In this document: positions 40,630 through 49,227 of the stretch, one piece after another | Layout: every line of letters begins with the position of its first letter | Numbering within the stretch: the first letter of the stretch is position 1 | Source: Parerythrobacter_A sp963799315 | GTDB taxonomy: Bacteria; Pseudomonadota; Alphaproteobacteria; Sphingomonadales; Sphingomonadaceae | Length of the DNA stretch: 64,000 nucleotides | Assembly: GCA_963799315.1 (NCBI GenBank) | Contig: CAWCWP010000001.1 | Location: forward strand, 1-64,000 | Direction of reading: 5' to 3' | The notes under the pieces: model-generated | The model's input: the letters and a program-made list of their open reading frames with translations, nothing else | Database searches by the model: none | Told to the model about the DNA's origin: nothing | Made by a program: the position numbers and the translations under genes

Positions 40630-42747
40630 CTAGAAGCTGCCCTCGATATCCAGCGTGAAGATGGTTCCGAATGTGCGGAACCGTTCTTCGCGAAAGGCAA
40701 CCGTTCCCAACCGACGATCATCGAACACGACGCGCGCAAAGTCGTTCTTGCGGTTCAGCACATTTGCCATGCGCGCGCGCAGCGTCAGTCCGGCAATGTC
40801 CTTGTTTTCTACGAAGACCGAGGCGAACGCGAAACTCTCGCGCCGGAGCCCGATCTGGTCCAGCCGCACTTCGGGCGATTGCCGCTCGAAATTGATGTCG
40901 AACCCTGCCGCCCAGTCGGTGCCGGTGAAGTCCTGTCGATAGCCTGCTTCCAGTTCGACATAATCGGTATTGGAAATGCGCCGCTTGGTGCCGAGCAACG
41001 GGTCGGCCACTTCGGTTTCCAGCAGTTCGAGCAGGAAATTGACGCGGCCGCCTTTCCAGCCCAGCGGTTCGGACAGCAGCGTCGTATCCAGTGTCACGCC
41101 ATAGCGCCGCGCCGCATCGATATTGCCGGGTGCCTGGCCGGTAATACCATTGGCGCCCGAAATCGGTACCTGGTCCACGATGTCGCTGACCGCTTCGTAA
41201 AACCCGCGCATGGTCAACGACCCCAACGCACCGAGGTTTTCGCGTGCTTCCACTTCGTAGAACCAGCTTTGCGGCGGCACCAGATCGGCATTGGTCACAT
41301 CGACCTCGCCCTGATTGACGTTCACCGTGGAAATGAAGTCGAAGAAATTGAGCTGGCCCACGCTGCGCTCGATTTTGAACGACAGGCCCAGTTCCTCGCG
41401 CGCCTGCCAATCCAGTGAAACCGAGCCTTTTGGCCGCAGAAAGCTGCGCGTCTTGCCGAATTGGCCCGACTGGCTGATCTGCGAATACTCTGCTCCGCCG
41501 GTCACTTGCAGCCGCAGTTCGGGGGCAAGCGTGCGCCCGTATGTCAACGTCGCTTCGGCCCGGTCCTCGTCCACGCGCGCCGTTGCGCCGGGGAACGCGA
41601 CGGGTTGCAGCGTTCCGGCGGCATCGCGCTGTTCCAGCTGCGACACGATATCTAGGAAATTGCGCACGCCCTCCGCCGAGGCCTGCCAGTCGCCGCCCAA
41701 TGCGTTGAACGTCAATTCGGACCGCACGATGGTTTCGGCCTCGTTCGCCTGCCGCGTGAACAGCGACCCTGCATCGGCGCTGCCATCGGCGAAGGCGGTC
41801 AGCACGCCCGATGTGGTGGGGCTGTTTTCGTAGCGGTGATAGCCAATCAGTTTCAGCCGCCCCGCAGGCGTTGCAAAGGCGTAATCCGCGCCGACTTCGA
41901 AATTGAATTCGTCCTCGGTTGAGCGGAAGCTGCGTTGCCGGTCGGGCTGGCCAACGCCGGTACGCTCGGACAATTCGATGCTGCGGAAAATGAAGCCGTT
42001 CGCCTGTCCGTTGAGGTTCAAAATGTTGCCGTTGGCGGCGTTGCGAGCATAGGTACCAGACACCCCGAACCGGTCGAAGACGCGGCGGTCCTGTTCCTGC
42101 CGTGTGTCGATCAGCGCACCGCCACCGTCGAACACGAATTCGGGTCCGGCATCGCCGAACTTGTTCTGGCTGTTTTCGAAGCCCAGCGTCCAGCTGTCCT
42201 GTTCCCCGCCGCCGGACAACGACACTTCGACATCGCCCCAGCGGAATGCCGCGCCCGAAGTCCGGAATTGCGGGGAATAGCGGAACTGGCCCGACACGCC
42301 GCCGGCGCTGTCGGCGATGACATTGAGCACTTGCCCCGACAACCCGCCGATATCGAGGCTGGCTCCGTCCACGATATCGAGCCGGACCACGCTTTGCGCC
42401 GAGATGCGCGACAGGGCTTCGACCGGGCCATTCGACTTGCCCGATATGCGTTGGCCGTTGATGAGGACATTGGTATCCGCCTGCCCAAGCCCGCGATCAC
42501 CGTCGCCCTGCTCAATGGTGAAGCCGGGGATGCGCTGCACCATGTCCAGTGCGGTGCGCGGCGCGAATTGCGTGAAATTGGCGGGAGTGAAGCTGCGCCG
42601 CGTTGCGGTTTGCGGATCGATGGCGGTGGCTTCTGTGGGGAGGGGCGGCTGCGTGTCCTGCGCGTCCTGCGCTAGGGCCGGCCCAACCGTAAAAGCACCA
42701 AGCGAAAGGATGGCGCCGACGCCTTGGACGATCTTCATTGCGGGCAT
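40630..42747 (-). CDS. TonB-dependent outer-membrane receptor
   Basis: A 705-residue receptor with a signal peptide (cleavage after ALAQ). The plug region (~60-180) is FTQFAPRTALDMVQRIPGFTIE, NVLINGQRISGK and LSRISAQSVVRLDIVDGASLDIGGLSG; the barrel runs to the C-terminal Phe (FTLDIEGSF). A canonical TonB box is not obvious. The barrel strands do not show a diagnostic siderophore or vitamin type; sphingomonads carry many such receptors for sugars or polyphenols. An ATG 9 nt downstream of the annotated one (MKIVQG) is an equally plausible start. It is adjacent to the SDR/PLP-enzyme unit but separated by ~75 nt. Confidence 0.88.
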   Translation of the reverse strand: MPAMKIVQGVGAILSLGAFTVGPALAQDAQDTQPPLPTEATAIDPQTATRRSFTPANFTQFAPRTALDMVQRIPGFTIEQGDGDRGLGQADTNVLINGQRISGKSNGPVEALSRISAQSVVRLDIVDGASLDIGGLSGQVLNVIADSAGGVSGQFRYSPQFRTSGAAFRWGDVEVSLSGGGEQDSWTLGFENSQNKFGDAGPEFVFDGGGALIDTRQEQDRRVFDRFGVSGTYARNAANGNILNLNGQANGFIFRSIELSERTGVGQPDRQRSFRSTEDEFNFEVGADYAFATPAGRLKLIGYHRYENSPTTSGVLTAFADGSADAGSLFTRQANEAETIVRSELTFNALGGDWQASAEGVRNFLDIVSQLEQRDAAGTLQPVAFPGATARVDEDRAEATLTYGRTLAPELRLQVTGGAEYSQISQSGQFGKTRSFLRPKGSVSLDWQAREELGLSFKIERSVGQLNFFDFISTVNVNQGEVDVTNADLVPPQSWFYEVEARENLGALGSLTMRGFYEAVSDIVDQVPISGANGITGQAPGNIDAARRYGVTLDTTLLSEPLGWKGGRVNFLLELLETEVADPLLGTKRRISNTDYVELEAGYRQDFTGTDWAAGFDINFERQSPEVRLDQIGLRRESFAFASVFVENKDIAGLTLRARMANVLNRKNDFARVVFDDRRLGTVAFREERFRTFGTIFTLDIEGSF

Positions 42748-42823
42748 TTTCTATCGGTTGGGCGGCATGATGCGACAGCGGCCTCATCGGTGAAGCGGCG
42801 TGCGCAGACAACCCCTTGCGCGC

Positions 42824-43577
42824 CTATGTGTCGTTCCACCACGGCGTATCGCTCCACGGGCGCAGGTCGATCTCGTGGGTCCAGGCAGAGCGCGGCTGCT
42901 GCGCGAGCTGCCAGTAAGTTTCCGCCACCGCCGCCGGGTCGAGCAGGCCGTCTGCCCCCTTCGCCTGTTTGAATGGTTCGAATGCATCGCCCAGCATCTT
43001 GCCCAGCGTATCGGGCGCATCGACCGGGCCATCGATCAGCACATGCGCGACATGGATGCCCTGTGGTGCGAATTCGGCATTCAGGGTCTGGCACAGCATC
43101 CGCCGCCCGCCCATCGCGGCGGCATGGCTATGCTGCCCCGCATTGCCGCGCACCGCCGCTGTGGCGCTGGTGACGATCAGCATGCCGCACACGCTGCACC
43201 ATGCGCGGGAAAAGTGCTTGGGCAAGGCGGAACAGGCCGAACGTGCCAAGCCGCCAGCCCAGTTCGAACGTGCGCTGCGGCGTATCGGCCAGCGCGCGGT
43301 TACCGATCTGTGCGCCGACATTGTACACTGCCGTGGTGATCGGGCCGGTGTCGCGTTCCACGGTCTCGACCAGAGCTTCGATTGCGCCGTCTTCGGTTAC
43401 ATCGAGCAAATGCCCGCTGGCCGCGCCGCCCTGCGCCCGAATATCCGCGACCAGTCGCTGCAACCCCGTTTCGTCCGACCGGCGGCACAGCACCGAGTGG
43501 CAGCCTTCGCGCGCAAACCGAGCCGCGACGTGGCCGCCGATACCCGCGCCCGCGCCTATGACCAGCGCAACGCTCAA
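42824..43577 (-). CDS. Atypical short-chain dehydrogenase (frameshift near 43195)
   Basis: About 250 residues. The TTG start at 43577 overlaps the PLP-enzyme stop by 4 nt (TTGA). The SDR core has VIGAGAGIGGHVAARFAREG at the N-terminus, LLDVTEDGAIEALVETV and YNVGAQIG. The active-site region reads GQHSHAAAMGGRRML where classical SDRs have YxxxK, so catalytic Tyr and Lys are missing; the protein is probably a member of the atypical SDR group with FAAAK-type replacements. A surplus base in CAGCGTGTGCGGC (43190-43200) splits it; the length is 3n+1. Function unknown. Confidence 0.75.
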
Positions 43578-44902
43578 ACCGCGTCCAGCGCTTGCGCGAA
43601 GTCGGCGATAAGGTCGTCCGCATCCTCGATGCCGACGCTGATCCGCACCAGATTGTCCGAAATGCCCAGTTCCTGCCGCCGCCCGTGCGCGACAGAAAGG
43701 TGCGTCATGCTGGCCGGATGGCTCGCCAGCGTTTCGGTGCCGCCAAGGCTGACGGCCAGCTTTGCGACTTTCAGTGCATCCAGGAAAGCGAAGCATTCCG
43801 CCTCGTCCCCGTCGATGAAGACCGAGAAGGTGGACCCTGCGCCGAGGCAATGCCGGTCGTAGATGTCCTGCTGCCGTGCATCGCCGATCATGCCGAGATA
43901 GCCCAGCCCGGACACTTTGGGATGCTGTTTCAGGAACGCGCAGACCTTGGCTGCATTCTCGCCTGCGCGCTGCATCCGCAGTTCCACCGTTTCGAGGCTG
44001 CGCAACAGCATCCACGCTGTGTTGGGATCGGCGATGCCGCCCATCGTGTTGCGCAGACTGCGCACCGGGTCCATCCACTTCTTCGCACCCGCGACGGAGC
44101 CTGCCACGAGGTCGGAATGCCCGCCGACATATTTGGTCAGCGAATAGCATACGATATCCGCGCCGTTATCCAGCGGACGCTGCCACAGCGGCCCGAGGAA
44201 CGTGTTGTCGATGGCGATGGGGCAGGTATCTGCATCCAGCGCGGCATCGCGGGCATCGCGCACTGCCTCGATATCGACCAGCGCATTGGTCGGATTGCCG
44301 GGGCTTTCCAGATAGACCATCGCCACCTTGCCGCCGCGCTTGGTGGCTTCCGCCTGTGCTTCGGCCAATGCGCTGTCCAGCGCAGCCCGATCGGCACCGG
44401 CGGGGAAGGCGACGTAGCCAACATCGAAACGGCTCAGCACCTTGGCGACGAACCCTTCGGAGGCGGCGTAGAGCGGGCCGGAATGCACGATGACATCGCC
44501 CGCATTGCAATAGGCCAGCATCAGCACGCAGATCGCGGTCATGCCGCTGGAAAAGCACAGCGCGTCCTCCGCCCCGTCCCAGATCGCCAGCCGGTCTTCC
44601 AGAATCTCCTGGTTTGGGCCGTTGAAGCGGGAGTAGACCAGCCCCTCCGCGCCGCCGGGACGCTGGCCGGTAATGCCTTCGAAATGGCGCTTGCCCGCCG
44701 CCGCGTTTTCGAATGCGAAGGTAGAGGTTAGGAAAATGGGCGCTTTCAGCGATCCTTCGGACAGGGCCGGGTCGAAACCGTGACCCATCATCAGCGTCGA
44801 CGGCTTCATCTCGCGCCCCGCAATAGTGGTGACGGATGGCTTGGCCTTACGGCGCGGGGTCGGGGTTTCGGAGGTGTCGGGCGTGATGGGTGCGTCGGTC
44901 AT
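43574..44902 (-). CDS. Cystathionine gamma-synthase/gamma-lyase family PLP enzyme
   Basis: A 442-residue fold-type I PLP enzyme of the Cys/Met metabolism family: TSTFAFENAAAGKRHFEG, EGLVYSRFNGPNQEILEDRLA, FSSGMTAI, HSGPLYAASEGF, YLESPGNPTNALVDI, IAIDNTFLGPLWQRPLDNGADI, and the PLP-lysine motif CYSLTKYVGGHSDLVAG (~260). Between gamma-synthase, gamma-lyase and O-acetylhomoserine sulfhydrylase the exact reaction cannot be decided. The N-terminal ~35 residues are a Pro/Thr/Lys extension. The start at 44902 (MTDAPI) is chosen because the longer frame runs into a structured leader. It is coupled to the downstream SDR. Confidence 0.85.
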   Translation of the reverse strand: MTDAPITPDTSETPTPRRKAKPSVTTIAGREMKPSTLMMGHGFDPALSEGSLKAPIFLTSTFAFENAAAGKRHFEGITGQRPGGAEGLVYSRFNGPNQEILEDRLAIWDGAEDALCFSSGMTAICVLMLAYCNAGDVIVHSGPLYAASEGFVAKVLSRFDVGYVAFPAGADRAALDSALAEAQAEATKRGGKVAMVYLESPGNPTNALVDIEAVRDARDAALDADTCPIAIDNTFLGPLWQRPLDNGADIVCYSLTKYVGGHSDLVAGSVAGAKKWMDPVRSLRNTMGGIADPNTAWMLLRSLETVELRMQRAGENAAKVCAFLKQHPKVSGLGYLGMIGDARQQDIYDRHCLGAGSTFSVFIDGDEAECFAFLDALKVAKLAVSLGGTETLASHPASMTHLSVAHGRRQELGISDNLVRISVGIEDADDLIADFAQALDAV

Positions 44903-44906
44903 CGCG

Positions 44907-44992
44907 GGTCGCTTCCTGCAAGACCCCAGGGAGGCGGGGTTGCGGTGAAAGCGCGCGGCGCGGTGCCCGTCCCTAACCTCCGCAGGAACGCT
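44907..44992 (-). promoter_or_regulatory. Candidate structured 5' leader of the cystathionine-type gene
   Basis: On the minus strand, TTCCTGC (44982-44988) pairs with GCAGGAA (44913-44919), enclosing nested GC-rich stems (GGAGG/CCTCC and GGGACGGGC-type pairs) just upstream of the ATG. The position suggests an RNA element that could sense a metabolite or control translation. I compared it with known SAM and SAH riboswitch signatures from memory and found no match. Confidence 0.3.
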
Positions 44993-45127
44993 TCCCCGTG
45001 CCGGAGCCGTGTGACGGGATGGTATCGCCGCCCGTGTAACGTTCAAGCGATGGTGCAGGTGCGGAACAGTACAAAGTCCGGCCCCATCGGCAATTGTGCC
45101 AGCTTGTCCGCAAGGAAAGCTGGCAGG

Positions 45128-45574
45128 ATGACTGCACCGAACCAGTATGCCGCCGCAGCGAAGGCGGTTGGCGCGGGATCGCTGATTGGCAGTGCGCTTG
45201 CCGACCGCGCCACCTTGGTTTCGGAATATCGATGCTGACAGAAGGGAAGGGGAGGGCGTACTGATCATCTTCTTCCCGCTGACGGTCACGATCGCCTGTT
45301 CGATAGCAGGATTTGTCATCGTGCTGCTGCCGCTGACCGCACTATTGAAACGTAGGCAGCGCGAAAGTGCCAACGTCTATTCGCTGACCGGACTGATCGC
45401 AGGCGGCTGATACCGATGCTGGCGTTCACCGTCGTCCGGGCTTGCATGGGCAGCCTGATCTTCGCCGTATTCGGCACGATAACCGGCGGGGCGGTCGGGC
45501 ATTTCTGGTGGCGGTGGGGCCGAAAACCAATCGTCGAGACGACCGACGCGGACACGGCTGCCATATTCGAATAA
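45128..45574 (+). pseudogene. Broken or frameshifted small membrane protein
   Basis: Three pieces in two frames. A short N-terminal piece MTAPNQYAAAAKAVGAGSLI (45128-45238) is followed by frame two with two hydrophobic helices (VLIIFFPLTVTIACSIAGFVIVLLPLTALL, ending LTGLIAGG at 45410). Frame one resumes with MLAFTVVRACMGSLIFAVFGTITGGAVG (45416-45574). Joining the last two by one missing base gives a plausible ~130-residue, three- to four-helix membrane protein. No domain was recognised, and the exact N-terminus is uncertain. Confidence 0.4.
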
Positions 45575-45591
45575 CCCGCCCTTAATCGGGC

Positions 45592-46788
45592 TTATTCGAT
45601 TTCCTTGGGCGGCGGTGCTTCGGTGCCGAGGTCCAGCGGGACAACGGTGACGCGGCCGACCAATTCGCCACGCTTGAACGCCTTCTGGATCTTGCGGTCC
45701 CGCTCTCCGACCAGCCTTGCAATGGCGCGGTTGATGCGTGTGCGTTCGGCGCCTTCCCGACCGTCCAGCCCGTCGCCGCCATCCTGGATGTAGGAAAGGC
45801 CGGGGTCCTTCTCGCCCTTTTGCAGGTCGGCAACGTCATATTCGTAGGTGGTCGCGCGCGTGTTGCGGGTTTCGGCGAGGATTTCGGTTACGTCGTCCTC
45901 GGCCTGCGTTGCCAGATGCGTACGCAGGTCCGTCGGCCAGTTGGTGAAGAAGAACGGCGCTGCCTCGGCATAGATGGCCGAAACACGCATCGTGCGACCG
46001 GTCCGTTCGACGCCGCGCAGCGAATTGACGAATTCGTTGGCGGACTTGTTCAGCTGTTCGGTCAGGTTGCGGGCGGTATAGGCCTCGCGCTGGATCGAAG
46101 GGCCACCGATATCGCCACGGAAGAAGCCGTAAATCACGCGCGGATCGTTCCAGTTGGGATAGACGATCTGCTCACGGATATCGCGCGGGCTCATGGCGAC
46201 ACCGCCGACGGTCACGATCTTCGCGTCGTCGAGCGGCGATTCCTGCGCGCCCAGCTTCATCATGCGCGGCTGCGACAGCGGGTAGTTAACTGCGATCTGT
46301 TCGATCACGGCGACATTGTGCAGGTTGATCCAGAACGCGAGCTGTTCATTGCGCGACAGGCTGGTCAGGTCGAGCTGGTCGGGAATGCTTTCCAGGTCGC
46401 GCCGGTAATCGGTCAGCGAGGCAACCACTTCTTCGGAAAGGAAGGAAAAACCGACCCGGTTGCCTTCCATCCGGAAACGCGAATCGTGACCGTAAACCCG
46501 CCGCGTTCCGAGGCTCGCTTCCACTGAAGGCGAACCCTCGCGAATGGAACGTCCCATCGGAAACACAAAATAGTCGAGCGCATCGTCCCACAAGGTATAG
46601 TCGATGCGCGTGCGGTTGGTGGTCGTTGCCGCCTTGGGCGCGAAGCGGGCGAAGGCCGGGTCAGCGGCGGGCCGCGTAACCGGTACCGCATCTTTGTCGG
46701 ATTGCGCGTAGGCAACGGGTGCCAGTGTCGTGGCCAATGCGGCAGCCGTTACGGCCAACAGCGTGCGGGTTGGTACGCGATACGACAT
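45592..46788 (-). CDS. DUF547 family secreted protein
   Basis: A 398-residue protein with a signal peptide (cleavage after AYAQ). The DUF547 core (~140-330) has NEQLAFWINLHNVAVIEQI, PLDDAKIVTVGGVAMSPRDIREQIV, DPRVIYGFFRGDIGGPSI and FVNSLRGVERTG. DUF547 proteins are widely found, with a papain-like fold suggested for the family, but no function is set. C-terminal RDRKIQKAFKRGELVGRVTVV then an acidic tail. It is monocistronic, upstream of infC on the same strand. Confidence 0.85.
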   Translation of the reverse strand: MSYRVPTRTLLAVTAAALATTLAPVAYAQSDKDAVPVTRPAADPAFARFAPKAATTTNRTRIDYTLWDDALDYFVFPMGRSIREGSPSVEASLGTRRVYGHDSRFRMEGNRVGFSFLSEEVVASLTDYRRDLESIPDQLDLTSLSRNEQLAFWINLHNVAVIEQIAVNYPLSQPRMMKLGAQESPLDDAKIVTVGGVAMSPRDIREQIVYPNWNDPRVIYGFFRGDIGGPSIQREAYTARNLTEQLNKSANEFVNSLRGVERTGRTMRVSAIYAEAAPFFFTNWPTDLRTHLATQAEDDVTEILAETRNTRATTYEYDVADLQKGEKDPGLSYIQDGGDGLDGREGAERTRINRAIARLVGERDRKIQKAFKRGELVGRVTVVPLDLGTEAPPPKEIE

Positions 46789-46925
46789 GCGGTCCCCTTC
46801 GAAAAAATCAGCAAAATATGGTGCGTTATCAGCACTTGAACGGCTTTACCGACGATGAACGCGGCGCGACACCGCATCTCGACCAAGTAACAGTCAAGCC
46901 CGACCAAATGCGACAGCAGATGGGC

Positions 46926-47468
46926 TTATCGCGGCGACAGCACCATCAGCATCTGGCGGCCTTCGAGGCGCGGGAAAGCTTCGACCTTGGCGGTTTCCTG
47001 CGTATCGTCCTGTACCCGCTTCAGCAGGTCCATGCCCAGCTGCTGGTGCGCCATTTCGCGGCCGCGAAACCGCAGCGTCACCTTCACCTTGTCGCCATTG
47101 TCGATGAACTTGTTCACATTGCGCATTTTCACATCGTAATCATGGGTGTCGATGTTCGGACGCATCTTCACTTCCTTGATGTCCTGCGTCTTCTGCGTCT
47201 TGCGCGCGGCGTTGGCCTTCTTCTGCGCTTCGTAGCGGTGCTTGCCCACGTCGAGGAACTTGCAGACCGGCGGAACGGCGCTGGGCGAGACTTCGACCAG
47301 GTTCAGGCCGACCGCGTTCGCCTGTTCGACGGCTTCGCGGGTGTACATGACGCCCAGGTTTTCGCCCTCGTGATCGATGACGCGAACCTTGTCGCTCTGG
47401 ATGAGATTGTCGTAGCGCGGGCCGCTCTTGACCGGCGGTTGCATGGAACGACGTGGTGGACGGGCTAT
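46926..47468 (-). CDS. infC: Translation initiation factor IF-3, probable AUA start
   Basis: A protein of ~180 residues: N-domain (PRYDNLIQSDKVRVIDHEGENLGVM), linker (KANAARKTQKTQDIKEVKMRPNID) and C-domain (DYDVKMRNVNKFIDNGDKVKVTLRFRGREMAHQQLGMDLLKR). The first in-frame ATG (MQPPVKSGP, 47441-47443) removes the usual leading residues MARPPRRS. An ATA at 47466-47468, 9 nt after AGGAG, would restore them: unusual AUU/AUA starts in infC are a known autoregulation device in which IF-3 represses its own mRNA. I annotate from the ATA; the next ATG is the fallback. Confidence 0.9.
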   Translation of the reverse strand: MARPPRRSMQPPVKSGPRYDNLIQSDKVRVIDHEGENLGVMYTREAVEQANAVGLNLVEVSPSAVPPVCKFLDVGKHRYEAQKKANAARKTQKTQDIKEVKMRPNIDTHDYDVKMRNVNKFIDNGDKVKVTLRFRGREMAHQQLGMDLLKRVQDDTQETAKVEAFPRLEGRQMLMVLSPR

Positions 47469-47561
47469 GGGGCAGGCTCCTGTTGATGCAAAGTGAACGC
47501 GCCCATGTAGGGGCAACGCGGGCGCGGCGCTAGGGGCTAATTCACATCGGCCTGCGAGCGA

Positions 47562-48270
47562 TCAGGCCGCCTCGCGCCACAGTTCGAACCGCACCAGCTT
47601 GCTGCCCGCCACTGCCACCGCGTCGATCGCTTGCGCGGGTTGCAGCGCCTTAACGATTGCCGGGTCGCCTGCGTGCATGCCGCCGGTATAGGCGCCGAAC
47701 GCGGGCAGGATCATGCGCCCGCCCGATGCGGCGTCGTGGCTGCGGACGGCGCAGGGGCGGCGGATGCGGCGGCGGTGGACGGTCAGTTCGAGGCGGGGGT
47801 GGAAATGGCCGCACAGCTCAGGCCGTTTTTCGCCGGGTTTGGCCTCATGGCGCAGGATCATGCCGCCGACTGCCAGCTCTTCTGCAAGCGTGCCGCCATT
47901 GCGCGCTTCCATCGAGGGGTCGTGATTGCCGGTAATCCACACCCAGTCCACGGCGCGGGTGAGCGCGGCAAGCATCCCCGCTGCGTGTTCTTCCAAGCGC
48001 CGCGATCCGTCGCTGTCGTGGAAATTGTCGCCCAGCGTATAGACCCGCCGCGCGCCGGTATCCTTGATCGCCAGTCGCCACCCGCTCCAGCGTCTCGCGC
48101 GAATCATAGGGCGGCACCATCTGCCCGTGGCGCGCGAAGAAGCTGCCCTTTTCCAGATGCAGGTCCGCCACCAGCAACGCATTCTCGCGCGGCCAGAACA
48201 GCGCGTTGCTGCGGGTGAGGATGAATTCGTCACCGGCGAAGTCGAGTGGGGCGAACGAAACGGGAACCAT
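47562..48270 (-). CDS. pdeM: Ligase-associated DNA damage response endonuclease PdeM (frameshift near 48074)
   Basis: About 235 residues, a calcineurin-type metallophosphoesterase. Motifs: LLVADLHLEKGSFFARHG (DxH), YTLGDNFHDSDG (GDxxHD), WVWITGNHDPSM (GNHD) and CGHFHPRLEL (GHxH) with a final H near the C-terminus. PdeM is usually encoded with a ligase/helicase set and acts on DNA ends. A surplus A in GTGGCGACTGGCG (48073-48076) splits it; the length is 3n+1. The start at 48270 gives MVPVSFAPL. Divergent from hemF across ~45 nt. Confidence 0.83.
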
Positions 48271-48315
48271 GTCCGCCTATTGCCGCGATGCAGTGGCTTT
48301 GGCAAGGTCCGTACG

Positions 48316-49184
48316 ATGGATACGAAAGATGCCCGGACAGACGCCGCCCGCACCTGGTTCGAAACGCTGCGCGACCGCATCTGCGCCGAATTCGAGACCA
48401 TCGAGCGGGAGGCCGGGTCCGATGCCGCCTTCGCCTTTACCGAGTGGAGCCGCGAGGAAGACGGCAACGACGATCCCGGCGGCGGCGTGCAGGGCGCGAT
48501 GAAGGGGAAGGTGTTCGAGAAAGTCGGCGTCAACGTCTCCACCGTGCGCGGCAGCTTCGCGCCGGATTTCGCCGCCAGCGTGAACGGCGCGAGCGCAGAC
48601 AACCCCGGCTTCACCGCCACCGGCATCAGCCTGGTCGCGCATATGGCCAATCCGCATGTGCCCGCCGTGCACATGAATTGCCGGTTCCTGACCACGGGCA
48701 AGGCGTGGTTCGGCGGCGGCGCGGACCTCAACCCGCCGATCCCCTACGAAGAGGACACGGCAGATTTCCATGCCCGCCTGCGCGCCGCCTGCGCCGCGCA
48801 CAACCCGACCTATTACGACCGGTTCAGCAAGTGGGCGGACGACTATTTCTACATCCCCCACCGCAAGGTGCATCGCGGGGTGGGCGGCATATTCTACGAC
48901 CATCTGGAATGCGATGATGGTGAAGGGGAGGGATGCGGCGTTCGATCGTCATTTCGCGTTCACGAGGGATGTCGGCGAGGCGTTTCTCGACATTTTCCCG
49001 CAGCTGGTGCGCCGCCGGATGGACACGCCTTCGACGAAGCGGACCGCCAGCGCCAGCTGGAATGGCGCGGGCGCTATGCCGAATTCAACCTGGTCTATGA
49101 CCGCGGCACGCTGTTCGGCCTGAAGACCGGCGGCAATATCGATGCGATCCTGATGAGCCTGCCGCCGAGGCGGTGTGGACCTGA
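48316..49184 (+). CDS. hemF: Oxygen-dependent coproporphyrinogen III oxidase (three frameshifts)
   Basis: About 289 residues for heme synthesis. Blocks: GGGVQGAMKGKVFEKVGVN, ATGISLVAHMANPHVPAVHMN, FGGGADLNPPIPYEEDTADFH, YYDRFSKWADDYFYIPHR, GGIFYDHLE and YAEFNLVYDRGTLFGLKTGGN, ending MSLPPEAVWT. Three lesions: a surplus base at ~48913-48918 (GCGATGATGG), a missing base at ~49028 (ACGCCTTCGAC, expected CCGTTC), and a missing base at ~49165 before GAGGCG. The length (869) equals 3n minus one, as two deletions and one insertion predict. Confidence 0.9.
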
Positions 49185-49227
49185 ACCCCCTGTTATGGCG
49201 TGCAGCGATGTGGCTAGATTGCCATCC

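Noticed and set aside
44907..44992. SAM-II or SAH riboswitch upstream of the PLP enzyme
   Set aside because: The conserved core nucleotides of those classes as I remember them are absent; only a generic nested stem can be supported.
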